This document shows, piece by piece, positions 18,466-28,200 of a DNA stretch of 64,000 bases. Each line of letters starts with the position of its first letter. Within the stretch, counting starts at the first letter, position 1. Under the pieces are notes generated by a model. It did not search any database. It was not told the origin of the DNA and saw only the letters and a program-made list of their open reading frames with translations. The DNA is from an uncultured Paracoccaceae bacterium. Its GTDB lineage: Bacteria; Pseudomonadota; Alphaproteobacteria; Rhodobacterales; Rhodobacteraceae. The DNA lies in the NCBI GenBank assembly GCA_947500005.1, contig CANMQJ010000005.1, positions 186,001 through 250,000 on the forward strand. The letters run 5' to 3'. Both the position numbers and the translations under genes were made by a program.

Positions 18466-19815
18466 ATGACGCAGGTTATGACATATGGCGGGCATGTGCG
18501 CGCGGTGACGCGGCTGGGCCTGCCGCTGGTCGGTGGCCACCTCGCGCAATTCGCGATCGGACTCACCGACACGGTCATGTTGGGCTGGTACGGGGTAGAG
18601 GCGCTTGCGGCGGTGACGCTGGCCGCGAGCTATTTCTTCGTGTTGTTCCTGTTGGGTGCCGGGTTCGGCTGGGCCGTCATGCCGATGGTCGCGGCCGCGG
18701 CGGCCGAGGATGACGAGACGTCCATCCGCCGGGCCACGCGTATGGGGCTGTGGCTGTCCTTGTTGTTCTCGGCCCTGATCATGCCGTTGATGATCTGGTC
18801 CGAACCGATTCTCCTGTCTCTTGGCCAGACCGATGCGGTGGCGCGGCTGGCAGCGGAATACCTGACAGTGGCTGGTTGGGGGATCTTTCCGGCGCTGTTG
18901 GTCGTGGTGATGAAATCCTATCTCGCCGCGCTGGAGCGGACGCAGGTCGTGCTTTGGATCACGGTGATCGCGGCATTTGCAAACGCGGCGGTGAATTATG
19001 GGTTGATCTTCGGCAACTGGGGCCTGCCCGAGCTGGGCATCATGGGTGCGGCCATCGCCTCGGTCGTGACACACGGGCTTTCGCTGGCGGCGATCGTGAT
19101 CTATGCGCTCCGCATCCTGCCCCAACATACACTTTTCAGGCGCTTCTGGCGGCCCGACTGGGAGATGTTCGCCAAGGTCTTCCGGTTGGGCGTGCCGATC
19201 GGGATCACGAGCCTGACCGAGGTGTCGCTGTTCGCCGCCTCGGCAATGATGATGGGCTGGCTGGGCGCGGTGCCGCTGGCGGCGCATGGCATCGCGGTGC
19301 AACTGGCCAGCGCCACGTTCATGGTGCATCTGGGCCTGTCCAACGCGGCGACGATCCGCGCGGGCAACGCCTATGGCAGGCGCGACCGACGGCATATGGC
19401 GCGCGGGGCGAAGGTGGTGTTCGTGCTGTCGCTGGTCGTTTCGGCACTGACGATCCTGTGGTTCCTTACAGGGGCGGAGGGGCTGATCTCGCTCTTCCTG
19501 GAGGCGGATGATCCGGCCCGGCCCGAAATCCTGCTCATCGGCGTTGGGCTGCTGGCCATCGCGGCGCTGTTCCAGTTGGTCGACGGGGCGCAGGTCGTGG
19601 CGCTGGGTCTGTTACGCGGGGCGCAGGACACGACCGTGCCGATGGTCATCGCCGCGCTGAGCTACTGGGCGGTCGGAATGCCGGCCTCCTACATTCTGGG
19701 ATTCGTGCTGGATTTCGAGGGAATCGGCGTGTGGCTGGGTCTCGTGCTGGGGTTGGCGAGCGCGGCGGTGATGCTGATGCTGCGTTTCTGGCGGCGCGTG
19801 CTGCCGACGATCTGA
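18466..19815 (+). CDS. MATE family efflux transporter
   Basis: A 449-residue multidrug and toxic-compound extrusion protein of the inner membrane, with about 12 hydrophobic segments arranged as two repeats. The first begins LGLPLVGGHLAQFAIGLTDTVMLG, which is the typical NorM-like N-terminus. These are Na+- or H+-coupled antiporters for cationic drugs or metabolites. The substrate cannot be told. It is divergent from the secreted hydrolase. The 3' end converges with the M20 peptidase gene, 10 bp apart. Confidence 0.93.
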   Translation: MTQVMTYGGHVRAVTRLGLPLVGGHLAQFAIGLTDTVMLGWYGVEALAAVTLAASYFFVLFLLGAGFGWAVMPMVAAAAAEDDETSIRRATRMGLWLSLLFSALIMPLMIWSEPILLSLGQTDAVARLAAEYLTVAGWGIFPALLVVVMKSYLAALERTQVVLWITVIAAFANAAVNYGLIFGNWGLPELGIMGAAIASVVTHGLSLAAIVIYALRILPQHTLFRRFWRPDWEMFAKVFRLGVPIGITSLTEVSLFAASAMMMGWLGAVPLAAHGIAVQLASATFMVHLGLSNAATIRAGNAYGRRDRRHMARGAKVVFVLSLVVSALTILWFLTGAEGLISLFLEADDPARPEILLIGVGLLAIAALFQLVDGAQVVALGLLRGAQDTTVPMVIAALSYWAVGMPASYILGFVLDFEGIGVWLGLVLGLASAAVMLMLRFWRRVLPTI

Positions 19816-19825
19816 GGCCAAAGCC

Positions 19826-21202
19826 TCAGCCGCCGAGTTTTTCCAGCAGCCGACAATAGGCTGCCTGTCCGCGCCTGAAATTTTCCAAGCGGAAGAACTC
19901 GTCGGGTGCGTGCAGGTTCTCGTCGCCGATCGAGAAGCCGAACATCACCCCATGCACGCCCAGTTCACGCAGAAAGAGCGTCATGATCGGGATGGAGCCC
20001 CCGACGCGCGTGACGAAGGGTGCCGCACCATAGGTTTCGGCCAGCACTTCTTCGGCGGCGCGCGTGGCGTTGTGTCCGCGCGGCACGAGGAAGGGATCAG
20101 CATCCCCAGCGAGCCGGTCGACGCGGGCAGTGACGCCGGGCGGCGTATGCGCCTCGACATGGGCGCGGATCAGCCCGGCGATATGTTCGGGGTCCTGGTC
20201 GGTCACAAGCCGGCAGGTTATCTTGGCGCTGGCGCGGGCGGGCAGCACGGTCTTCGAACCCTCTCCCTGGTAGCCGCCGGTCAGCCCGTTCACCTCGAGC
20301 GTGGGACGCGCCCAGAGCCGTTCGCGCACGCTGTAGCCCTCCTCGCCAAAGGGAGCGGGGGCGCCGGTTTCAGCCAGGTACTCGGCCTCGTCGAAGGGGA
20401 CGCGGGCGATCTGGGCGCGTTCCTCCTCGGTCAGATCGAGCACATCGTTGTAAAAACCGTCGATCGTTATGCGGCCGGTCTGCGTATCCTTCATGCTGGA
20501 CAGGAGTTGCGACAGCGCCATGAGCGGGTTGTTGATGCCGCCGCCATGCAGGCCCGAATGCTGGTCGGTGGCAGGGCCCTCGACCGTGATCTCGACGCCG
20601 ACGAGCCCTTTGAGGCCCATCACGATCTGCGCCGCGTCGGCGCTCCACTGCAACCCGTCGGCCGAGAAGATCATGTCGCAGGCCAGCCGGTCGCGTTCGG
20701 CGGCGATCACGGGCGGCATGTCAGGGGAGCCTATTTCCTCCTGTCCTTCTAAGAGGAACTTCACGTTCACAGGCAGGCGTCCCGTCTTTTTCAGAAGCGC
20801 CTCGACCGAGAGGATGGGGATCAGCATACCGCCCTTGTCGTCCGAGGCGCCCCGGCCCCAGATGCGGCCATCGCGGATCTCGGGCTCGAAAGGCGGGGAG
20901 GTCCAAAGGTCGAGCGGCTCGGCTGGCTGAACGTCAAAATGGCCGTATATGAGGATGGTGGGCTTGTCCGCCCCGGCATGGAGCCAGTCTCCGTAGACGG
21001 CGGGGTGCCCGGTGGTGGGAAGGATCGCCGTGTTCTCGATCCCCGCCGCGCGCAGGCGGGCGGTCACCCAATCAGCGGCGCGTTCGACGTCGGCCATGTG
21101 CTCGGGACGAGCCGAGACCGAGGGGATGCGGACGAAGTCCATCAATTCCTGCTCGAACCGGTCCTTGTTGATGTCGAGATAGTGCTGCCAGCCCATGTTC
21201 AT
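19826..21202 (-). CDS. M20 family metallopeptidase (dipeptidase type)
   Basis: A peptidase of about 458 residues in the M20/M25/M40 family. Zinc ligands and catalytic residues are visible: YGHFDVQPAEP (His, Asp), WGRGASDDKGGM (Asp), EGQEEIGSPD (the catalytic Glu pair) and a C-terminal SIGDENLHAPDE with His. A dimerisation lid follows. Substrates are probably dipeptides or N-substituted amino acids, handled in the cytoplasm. ATG 21202 and ATG 21196 are both possible starts. AGGGG precedes 21196 by 6 bases. The frame open to 21253 lacks family similarity. Confidence 0.9.
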   Translation of the reverse strand: MNMGWQHYLDINKDRFEQELMDFVRIPSVSARPEHMADVERAADWVTARLRAAGIENTAILPTTGHPAVYGDWLHAGADKPTILIYGHFDVQPAEPLDLWTSPPFEPEIRDGRIWGRGASDDKGGMLIPILSVEALLKKTGRLPVNVKFLLEGQEEIGSPDMPPVIAAERDRLACDMIFSADGLQWSADAAQIVMGLKGLVGVEITVEGPATDQHSGLHGGGINNPLMALSQLLSSMKDTQTGRITIDGFYNDVLDLTEEERAQIARVPFDEAEYLAETGAPAPFGEEGYSVRERLWARPTLEVNGLTGGYQGEGSKTVLPARASAKITCRLVTDQDPEHIAGLIRAHVEAHTPPGVTARVDRLAGDADPFLVPRGHNATRAAEEVLAETYGAAPFVTRVGGSIPIMTLFLRELGVHGVMFGFSIGDENLHAPDEFFRLENFRRGQAAYCRLLEKLGG

Positions 21203-21256
21203 CCCCTGTCCTGCTTTCGGCGGCACAGTGGGACGAAACCCGCTAAGGGGCAAGCC

Positions 21257-21673
21257 TCAGCCGCGCGGGGCGGAGCGGTCGAGGAGCCGGTCGGCCTTCT
21301 TGCGGACAAGGACGGAGCGCAGGTCATGCATGGCAAGCAGCAGCGCGTCGGTGACCTGCTCGAGCTGTTCGTCGGTGGCACGCGACTGCGCCCAATGGGT
21401 GGTGAGGTTGAGATAGTCCACCGCGCGGTGGATGTCGTCGATATCGCGTGCAGCCAGCAGGGCAACGCGCTCGGCCATCCAGTTCTTGATCTCGTCGAGA
21501 TCGCGTTTCGTCAGGTCACGCCCGCCATGGGGCTTGATCTCGCCGTTCTTGACGTTGACGACTGCGATCTGCTCCATTTCGATCCGGCGGTGGCGGTTCT
21601 CGGTATCGACGCGGAAGACGAAGGCGCCGTTCTCGCGGACGCGGAAGTAGTAATCGGGCAGATCGGGGCTCAT
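21257..21673 (-). CDS. Conserved hypothetical protein
   Basis: A 138-residue protein with an N-terminal beta-rich part (YYFRVRENGAFVFRVD, a wing-like strand pattern) and a helical C-terminal half. It has no signal peptide, no membrane segment and no recognisable catalytic motif. I do not recognise a named family with certainty. It lies between aspC and the M20 peptidase on the same strand, 40 bp after the aspC stop, and could be cotranscribed with either. Codon use and GC content match its neighbours. Confidence 0.7.
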   Translation of the reverse strand: MSPDLPDYYFRVRENGAFVFRVDTENRHRRIEMEQIAVVNVKNGEIKPHGGRDLTKRDLDEIKNWMAERVALLAARDIDDIHRAVDYLNLTTHWAQSRATDEQLEQVTDALLLAMHDLRSVLVRKKADRLLDRSAPRG

Positions 21674-21713
21674 GCGCTCTCCCTGGTTCCTTCGGATCGG
21701 GACGCAGTCTCGA

Positions 21714-22949
<1,236 letters not shown>

Positions 22950-23022
22950 TCATAGGGTGCGGGGGTGGGGTGTTCAAGCACCTAGGCAATAGTGCCAGAC
23001 AAGAGAGGGAGACAGAGAGCTC

Positions 23023-23412
23023 ATGACCGGCGAAAGCGCAGACTGGTACGGACCGGAATCGGCAACCTTCGGCGACCGCGTGGCGGGCGCGCGCGAGGCG
23101 GCCGGGATGACCCAGGCGCAGTTGGCCCGTCGGCTGGGCGTCAAGAAAGCCACCGTCGCGGGGTGGGAGGACGACGTCTCGGAGCCGCGCGCCAACAAGC
23201 TGTCGATGATGGCGGGGCTGCTGAACGTCTCGATCATGTGGTTGCTGACCGGCGAGGGTGCCGGGGCCGAGCCGCCCGACGCGGACGAGCCGCCCGATCT
23301 GGCCGTGGTGATGGCCGAGTTGCGTGGCATCCGCAGCGAGATGCGGGCCGCGTCCGACCGCGCCGCACGCCTGGAAAAGCGCGTTCGCCGCATGATGGAG
23401 GCGGCCGGGTGA
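23023..23412 (+). CDS. XRE family transcriptional regulator
   Basis: A 129-residue protein with a Cro/C1 helix-turn-helix at about residues 17-70 (GDRVAGAREAAGMTQAQLA then GVKKATVAGWEDD). A C-terminal coiled region (about 90-127) is rich in Arg and Glu. Its last base overlaps the GTG start of sdhE, so the two are co-translated. Pairing of a DNA-binding protein with the flavinylation factor suggests, but does not prove, a link to succinate dehydrogenase or respiration. Confidence 0.88.
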   Translation: MTGESADWYGPESATFGDRVAGAREAAGMTQAQLARRLGVKKATVAGWEDDVSEPRANKLSMMAGLLNVSIMWLLTGEGAGAEPPDADEPPDLAVVMAELRGIRSEMRAASDRAARLEKRVRRMMEAAG

Positions 23413-23666
23413 GCGAGACGCGAGAGACCCGGATTCGGCGGATGAAGATGCGGTCGATGCGTCGTGGGATAAAGGAGATGGACCTGATCCTGACCGCCTA
23501 TGCCGACCGGCGGCTGGAGGCGATGGACGACGCGGGGCTGGATCTCTACGACGCGCTGCTGCACGAGAACGACCAGGATCTGTATCAATGGGTGACGGGC
23601 CAGGTGCCAGCGCCGGGCGGCTATGCGGGAATGATCGACGAAATCGCGCAGGTCTTTCAGAAATAG
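23409..23666 (+). CDS. sdhE: FAD assembly factor SdhE (succinate dehydrogenase assembly factor 2)
   Basis: A protein of about 85 residues of the SdhE/Sdh5 family, which assists covalent attachment of FAD to SdhA. The conserved RGIKEMDLIL (RGxxExD) motif sits near residue 19, and ENDQDLYQWVTG near residue 55. The start is GTG 23409, overlapping the stop of the XRE gene in GTGA. Internal ATG codons (23442, 23448) would trim the N-terminal basic tail. The succinate dehydrogenase genes are not in this window. Confidence 0.9.
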   Translation: MSETRETRIRRMKMRSMRRGIKEMDLILTAYADRRLEAMDDAGLDLYDALLHENDQDLYQWVTGQVPAPGGYAGMIDEIAQVFQK

Positions 23667-23742
23667 AGCTTTTTCGCGTTTAACCGATTCTTCGGCTTTT
23701 TCTCCCAGTTTGGGGTGAGGGTTCAGCGAGTCGGAGAGACGC

Positions 23743-24240
23743 ATGAGTATGGAAAGGCAGATCGCCGGCGCAGGCGGGAAGGGGTTCATGGCGAGCTACC
23801 TCGAGTCGCTTGCGCTGGTAGAGCGGCTGCACCGGCTTCTTCTCGACGTCATCAAGGATGAGTTCGAGCGGGTCGGCGTGCTGGAGATAAACGCGGTTCA
23901 GGCCCTGCTGCTTTTCAATATCGGCGACAACGAGGTGACGGCCGGAGAACTGAAGAGCCGCGGCTATTACCAAGGCAGCAATGTCAGCTACAACCTCAAG
24001 AAACTGGTGGAGATGGGATACATGCACCACCAGCGCTGTGAGATCGACCGGCGCTCGGTCAGGGTGCGGCTGACGCAGAAGGGGCGCGAGATCCGCGATA
24101 TCGTCGGCACACTTTTTGCGCGCCATGCCGAAGGCTTGCAGGCCAAGGGGGTACTGGGCCAGGAAGGAATCGAGGAAATAACAACAGCTCTGCGCCGGGT
24201 GGAACGGTACTGGACCGACCAGATCCGCTATATCTACTGA
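23743..24240 (+). CDS. MarR-type winged-helix regulator
   Basis: A 165-residue winged-helix protein. The recognition region is SRGYYQGSNVSYNLKKLVEMGY (about residues 72-93), followed by the wing with CEIDRRSVRVRLTQKG. This resembles a conserved alphaproteobacterial MarR-like group that includes LdtR of Liberibacter and Sinorhizobium, a regulator of an L,D-transpeptidase. That assignment is from memory of the sequence type and is tentative. ATG 23743 was chosen because the start MSMERQ is preceded by GGAGAG. The gene stands alone. Confidence 0.85.
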   Translation: MSMERQIAGAGGKGFMASYLESLALVERLHRLLLDVIKDEFERVGVLEINAVQALLLFNIGDNEVTAGELKSRGYYQGSNVSYNLKKLVEMGYMHHQRCEIDRRSVRVRLTQKGREIRDIVGTLFARHAEGLQAKGVLGQEGIEEITTALRRVERYWTDQIRYIY

Positions 24241-24282
24241 AATTTGGCCGTCCGCGCGTTCTCATGCTGTCGCAAGATCGGT

Positions 24283-24993
24283 TCAGCCGGGATCGCCTGA
24301 GGTCCCGGACAGAGCGCCGATGACACGGGGACGAAGTTCGCGTTCAAGTTTGCGGCGCATCGCGCGCTCGTAGTCTTCAAATCCTTGAGCAACCTCAAGG
24401 AAGGCGCCGGGACCGTGCAGCACGTTCTCCCGATAATAGGGGATCAACTCCGTCTCTCCTTCGAAATCGGCACCGTTGATGACCAGGCCGTTCACCGTCA
24501 CCGTTCCATAATTGAAATGGCGATAGGCAATACGTGGCCCATAACCTTCGTTGTTCTGACCATCGCCAGCCATATCGAGTGTCTGGAACAGGCAGGGCGG
24601 GGCTCGGTCCAGCAGGCTCGACCCATAGCCCAGGGCATGTCCCAGCGCGGTGGGCGACTCGGTCTGTGAGCGCTCCGACCGCGCGATGGCCTCGGCGGCG
24701 GCCAGAAGATCCGCGGGCGACAGGATGAGACGCCAGTCGAGCAGCAGTTCCTGATTCCACCGACCGCTCCATTCGTAAATCGCGAGCGCAACAGGCTGTG
24801 GCGCGGCAAAGAAAGCCTCCTGCACCTCGGGTGCGACCAGCGCGGCAGCAAGCCCGCCGCGCTGCAGGGCATCCTCGGCCTCGTTGACCGAAGAGGACAC
24901 ATCCATCGCCAGCACCAAGGCGAGGCGGCACTCTTCGGCCTGGGCCATTCCCGCGAACATGAAGGCCGCCAAGGCCGCCGCAGCGCGTCTCAT
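24283..24993 (-). CDS. DUF1194 (von Willebrand A-like) secreted protein
   Basis: A 236-residue exported protein with a signal peptide (MRRAAAALAAFMFAGMAQA) and a von Willebrand A-like fold. The metal-binding site DxSxS is D31-V-S33-S34-S35. DMAGDGQNNEG supplies the later MIDAS Asp. It belongs to DUF1194, found in Rhizobiales and Rhodobacterales, with no known function. Protein-protein or matrix contact through a metal ion is the usual role of this fold. ATG 24993 gives the signal peptide at the N-terminus; the frame is open further upstream but over the gloA region. Confidence 0.85.
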   Translation of the reverse strand: MRRAAAALAAFMFAGMAQAEECRLALVLAMDVSSSVNEAEDALQRGGLAAALVAPEVQEAFFAAPQPVALAIYEWSGRWNQELLLDWRLILSPADLLAAAEAIARSERSQTESPTALGHALGYGSSLLDRAPPCLFQTLDMAGDGQNNEGYGPRIAYRHFNYGTVTVNGLVINGADFEGETELIPYYRENVLHGPGAFLEVAQGFEDYERAMRRKLERELRPRVIGALSGTSGDPG

Positions 24994-25069
24994 GCCAAGT
25001 CTCGCGCCGAAAACGGGCGAGAGGCGCGGCGGCCAACGCGCACCGCGGCTGGAGAGGCCAGCCGCTGTC

Positions 25070-25498
25070 TCACCAGTGCCCGGTGCTTTCCATGCTGACC
25101 CAAGGCTCCTGCGGGGGGAGCGATTCACCATTCTGGAGTAGTTCGATCGAGATGTTGTCGGGCGACCGAATGAAGGCCATCCGCCCGTCGCGCGGGGGGC
25201 GATTGATGGTGATGCCATTATCGGCGAGGTGCTGGCACATGGCGTAGATGTCGTCCACCCCATAGGCAAGATGGCCGAAATGGCGGCTGTCGCTGGGCAG
25301 GCCCTCATCTCCGTCCCAGTTGTAGGTAAGCTCCACGGGTGTCTCGTCCTGGCCGGGTGCTGCCAAGTAGACAAGGGTGAAGCGGCCCTCCTCGCTGTCG
25401 TATCGGCGAATCTCGCGCAGGCCCAGAAGTTCGTAGAACGCCATGGATTTCTCGAGATCCTTCACCCGGACCATGACATGGAGATATTTCAGCGCCAT
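25070..25498 (-). CDS. gloA: Lactoylglutathione lyase (glyoxalase I)
   Basis: A 142-residue VOC-fold metalloenzyme that converts the methylglyoxal-glutathione hemithioacetal to S-lactoylglutathione. The four metal ligands line up with the E. coli enzyme: H7, E56, H76 and E119. The length and the absence of the extra loops of Zn-type enzymes suggest the Ni/Co-activated bacterial type. It lies 76 bp upstream of the DUF1194 gene on the same strand. Confidence 0.93.
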   Translation of the reverse strand: MALKYLHVMVRVKDLEKSMAFYELLGLREIRRYDSEEGRFTLVYLAAPGQDETPVELTYNWDGDEGLPSDSRHFGHLAYGVDDIYAMCQHLADNGITINRPPRDGRMAFIRSPDNISIELLQNGESLPPQEPWVSMESTGHW

Positions 25499-25566
25499 CG
25501 GCCGTTTCCCTCGTTCAGTTTCGTTCGCACGAGACCTTAGCGCAGGGCGCGCGCGTGTCGAGGGGG

Positions 25567-26952
25567 TCAGAAGGCCGACTGGATCCCGAAATTGATTCCG
25601 ATGCGTTCAGCCTCGTAAAGCCGGATATTGCTGTCGGTCTTCGAGGCTGAAATCCGCATGGTCGGGTTGAATCCATAATAATCGATCTCGGTGAAGATCA
25701 TGTTGAAATCGGCTTGGATACGCGTGTCCTCGCGCCCTGCCGGTCCATGTCGTGAAAAGTCGTAGTCGCGCATCCGCGCCCATATCCCAAGTTGCGCTGT
25801 GGCGCCCAGCAGCGGCTTTGCAAAGGTGATCTGCGCGCGCAGCCCGGCCTCGTCGAATGCGTCGCCGGGATTGGAGGAACTGGCCGTTGCCAGAGTCAGG
25901 TTCGTCCACAGCAAGCTGCCCGAGGGCAGGGGCAGCGTGTAGGAGAAATCGGCGCGGACCGTGTCGCTGTCACTCGTCTTGATCCCGACCTGGTGTTCGC
26001 CCGCGATGCGTGCGTTGACCCGGTGGCCATTTGCCAGCTTGTAGCTCTGACCCAGGCTCAGCCTGGCGAAGCGGGCGTATTCCTCGCCGCCATACCAGCT
26101 CTGTCCGAGATCGACCAACACGCGGTATTCGCCGCGACGGTCGAAATTGATGCCGCGATGACCGTAGCCCAGAGAGTAGGAGGCGAAGGCGAAATCGTTG
26201 CCCTCGGCGGCCGGTGCGATTGCCTTTGCCTCAGAACTGAGCGTGTAGTGCCGCACATCGGCGGTGAAAATCACGTCATGCGCACGGGTCTCGGTTTCGG
26301 AAAAGCGATAACGCGTGTTGACACCGAGCGCGTATTCTATGCCGGAGAGCGCGCGCAAGGCTCCGTCGAGCTGGTACTCGACCGGCTGCCCGTAAAGCGC
26401 CTCCATCAGGCGATAATTCAGGAAGGACGACCGCTCGGATGAGCCGTTGTTGATGTTGCTGTCCGGCGTGATCGCAAAGGACAGCTCGGTCGCCCAGGGG
26501 TTGCGGGCGCGAACATACTTGAAGTCCCGGATGGCGCGTCGGGCAAGCCCTTCATCGGGGGCATGTTCGACCGCACGCCGCAGCCAGAGCTGAGACATGG
26601 TCCGTTGCCCGTTCGATGACAGCGCCTGCGCCATCACCATCGAAGCCGCGTATTTTTCCTCGTCGCTCGTTGCCAGTTTCCAGGCGGCGCGGGCCGATAT
26701 CTTGGCTTCGCCGAACCGGCCCATGTCGCGTGCCGCGCGCGAGCGGATCAGATGCGCCTCGCGGTCATCGGCATCACGCCGGAGCAACGCCTCGGAATAG
26801 GCGTAGGCGCGGTCGGGCGCGCCTACGCGCAACGCCTCGATGGCCGTGCCGCGCAGCTCGCGGGGGGTCAGAGTGGCCTCTTGCGCCGCGCTGTGCGGGG
26901 CGGTGAGCGCAAGCGCCAGCGCAAGTCCGGTGCGAAGCCGCGTGCGTGCCAT
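25567..26952 (-). CDS. Surface lipoprotein assembly modifier (Slam) family outer-membrane protein
   Basis: A 461-residue protein with a signal peptide (cleavage near residue 23), TPR-like helices at about 30-150 (RAYAYSEALLRRDADDREAHLI), and a C-terminal beta-barrel ending in FGIQSAF. The last residue is Phe, as in many outer-membrane proteins. This is the Slam (PF04575) layout: in Neisseria, Slam proteins move lipoproteins such as TbpB to the outer face of the outer membrane. Its start overlaps the stop of the upstream lipoprotein gene (TGATG at 26950-26954), so the two are coupled and the lipoprotein is the likely client. Confidence 0.87.
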   Translation of the reverse strand: MARTRLRTGLALALALTAPHSAAQEATLTPRELRGTAIEALRVGAPDRAYAYSEALLRRDADDREAHLIRSRAARDMGRFGEAKISARAAWKLATSDEEKYAASMVMAQALSSNGQRTMSQLWLRRAVEHAPDEGLARRAIRDFKYVRARNPWATELSFAITPDSNINNGSSERSSFLNYRLMEALYGQPVEYQLDGALRALSGIEYALGVNTRYRFSETETRAHDVIFTADVRHYTLSSEAKAIAPAAEGNDFAFASYSLGYGHRGINFDRRGEYRVLVDLGQSWYGGEEYARFARLSLGQSYKLANGHRVNARIAGEHQVGIKTSDSDTVRADFSYTLPLPSGSLLWTNLTLATASSSNPGDAFDEAGLRAQITFAKPLLGATAQLGIWARMRDYDFSRHGPAGREDTRIQADFNMIFTEIDYYGFNPTMRISASKTDSNIRLYEAERIGINFGIQSAF

Positions 26953-28001
26953 CAGTTGTAGACGATGAACCCGCCGGTTTCGCGGACGGACTCCGCCGAT
27001 GGATCGACCGTGGATTCCATGACCACGACGCCGACAACCTCCTCGGCATTGTCCCCTGAGACGATGGCGTAGTAATTGCCCTCCTCGAAGACCTGAACGT
27101 CGCCGGAACTGTCGACATAATAGCTGTTGATCGCGCCGACGATTTCGCCGTTGTCGTCCATGACATTCGGGCCGACGACGAAATTCGCGTTGGGCAGGGC
27201 GGTAAGGTTTATGTTTTCCTCGGCATTGATCCGGCCCAGAACGGTACTGGTGATGTCGTTCCCGTTGATGTCGTAGATAACGCGGTTGGTGATGTGCCCG
27301 CGTACGGCGTCTCCCCGTGTTCCCGTCGCATCGTTGAAATCGTCGAAATCGATCGCGATGGTGATGTCGGAGGTGGTATATTCCAGTCCGCCGCGCCCGC
27401 GATAGTCGCGCATCCCGGCCATGTTGCCCCTGTATAGCGCCTGGCCGGTCGTCGGCAGCGTCACCGCGTTGTCGCGCTGATAAACGAACCCTCCGAAACC
27501 GTAATCCACATAAGCGCCGGTGCGAACGATGGCGAACTGGGTATTGCCGCTGGTGCTGACGCCATAGATTGCGCGGTGGGTGAACTGGTTGATCGGATTC
27601 TGTGTGACAGTGTCGTTGAACTGCGCATCGGCCTCGTAGACCGCGTAGGGGCCGAGGCTGCTGACCGCGGTGCCACGGGCATAGGTATTGTCGCCGTCGA
27701 AACCGAGGTTGTCGACGGTGAAGGTGTCGTTCTGGCTGTCATAGCTGATGTCTGACGCGAACCCGTTGCCTTCCTTTCCCGCCTCGGTGCTGGTGGCTTC
27801 GCTGCGGAAGATCGCCACGGCGGGCGTAGGCGACGCGGTTCCCGGAGGAAGCGTGCGGTCGCTGTCGATCGGCTGACCGGTATCGGTGTCGGGATCCGTC
27901 CCGGTCCCGGTATCGGTGTCTTCCTCGGTATTGAAGACGTCCCCGCCGCCACATGCGGCCAGGAAGGCGCATGTCGCCAGGGCAACAAAAGTTGGTCTCA
28001 T
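26952..28001 (-). CDS. Putative Slam-dependent surface lipoprotein
   Basis: A 349-residue lipoprotein with lipobox LAAC, placing the acylated Cys at residue 17 of MRPTFVALATCAFLAAC. A low-complexity Asp/Thr-rich linker follows (about residues 25-50), then an Asn/Asp-rich body with alternating hydrophobic residues suggesting beta-strands. The end (VRETGGFIVYN) resembles the last strand of the C-terminal barrel of TbpB-like Slam clients. I infer surface exposure from the coupled Slam gene. The ligand is unknown. A frame open to 28160 was rejected because it buries the lipobox. Confidence 0.78.
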   Translation of the reverse strand: MRPTFVALATCAFLAACGGGDVFNTEEDTDTGTGTDPDTDTGQPIDSDRTLPPGTASPTPAVAIFRSEATSTEAGKEGNGFASDISYDSQNDTFTVDNLGFDGDNTYARGTAVSSLGPYAVYEADAQFNDTVTQNPINQFTHRAIYGVSTSGNTQFAIVRTGAYVDYGFGGFVYQRDNAVTLPTTGQALYRGNMAGMRDYRGRGGLEYTTSDITIAIDFDDFNDATGTRGDAVRGHITNRVIYDINGNDITSTVLGRINAEENINLTALPNANFVVGPNVMDDNGEIVGAINSYYVDSSGDVQVFEEGNYYAIVSGDNAEEVVGVVVMESTVDPSAESVRETGGFIVYN

Positions 28002-28200
28002 CACTGCCTGCCTCTGCTCATTTCTCTGAACGAGTTTTTTTCGACAATTCCGGCGGACCGTCGGAAAGTCAATCATTGCGGGAGGGTTAGACGAGAAAGT
28101 TCGACAAAGGGTGCGAAAAAGCCATACCCGATGTGGGGTTTTCGGGGAGGGGGCTAACAAGATATAGTCAGGCTCGACTCATCTAGGGAAAGGATCCGCC

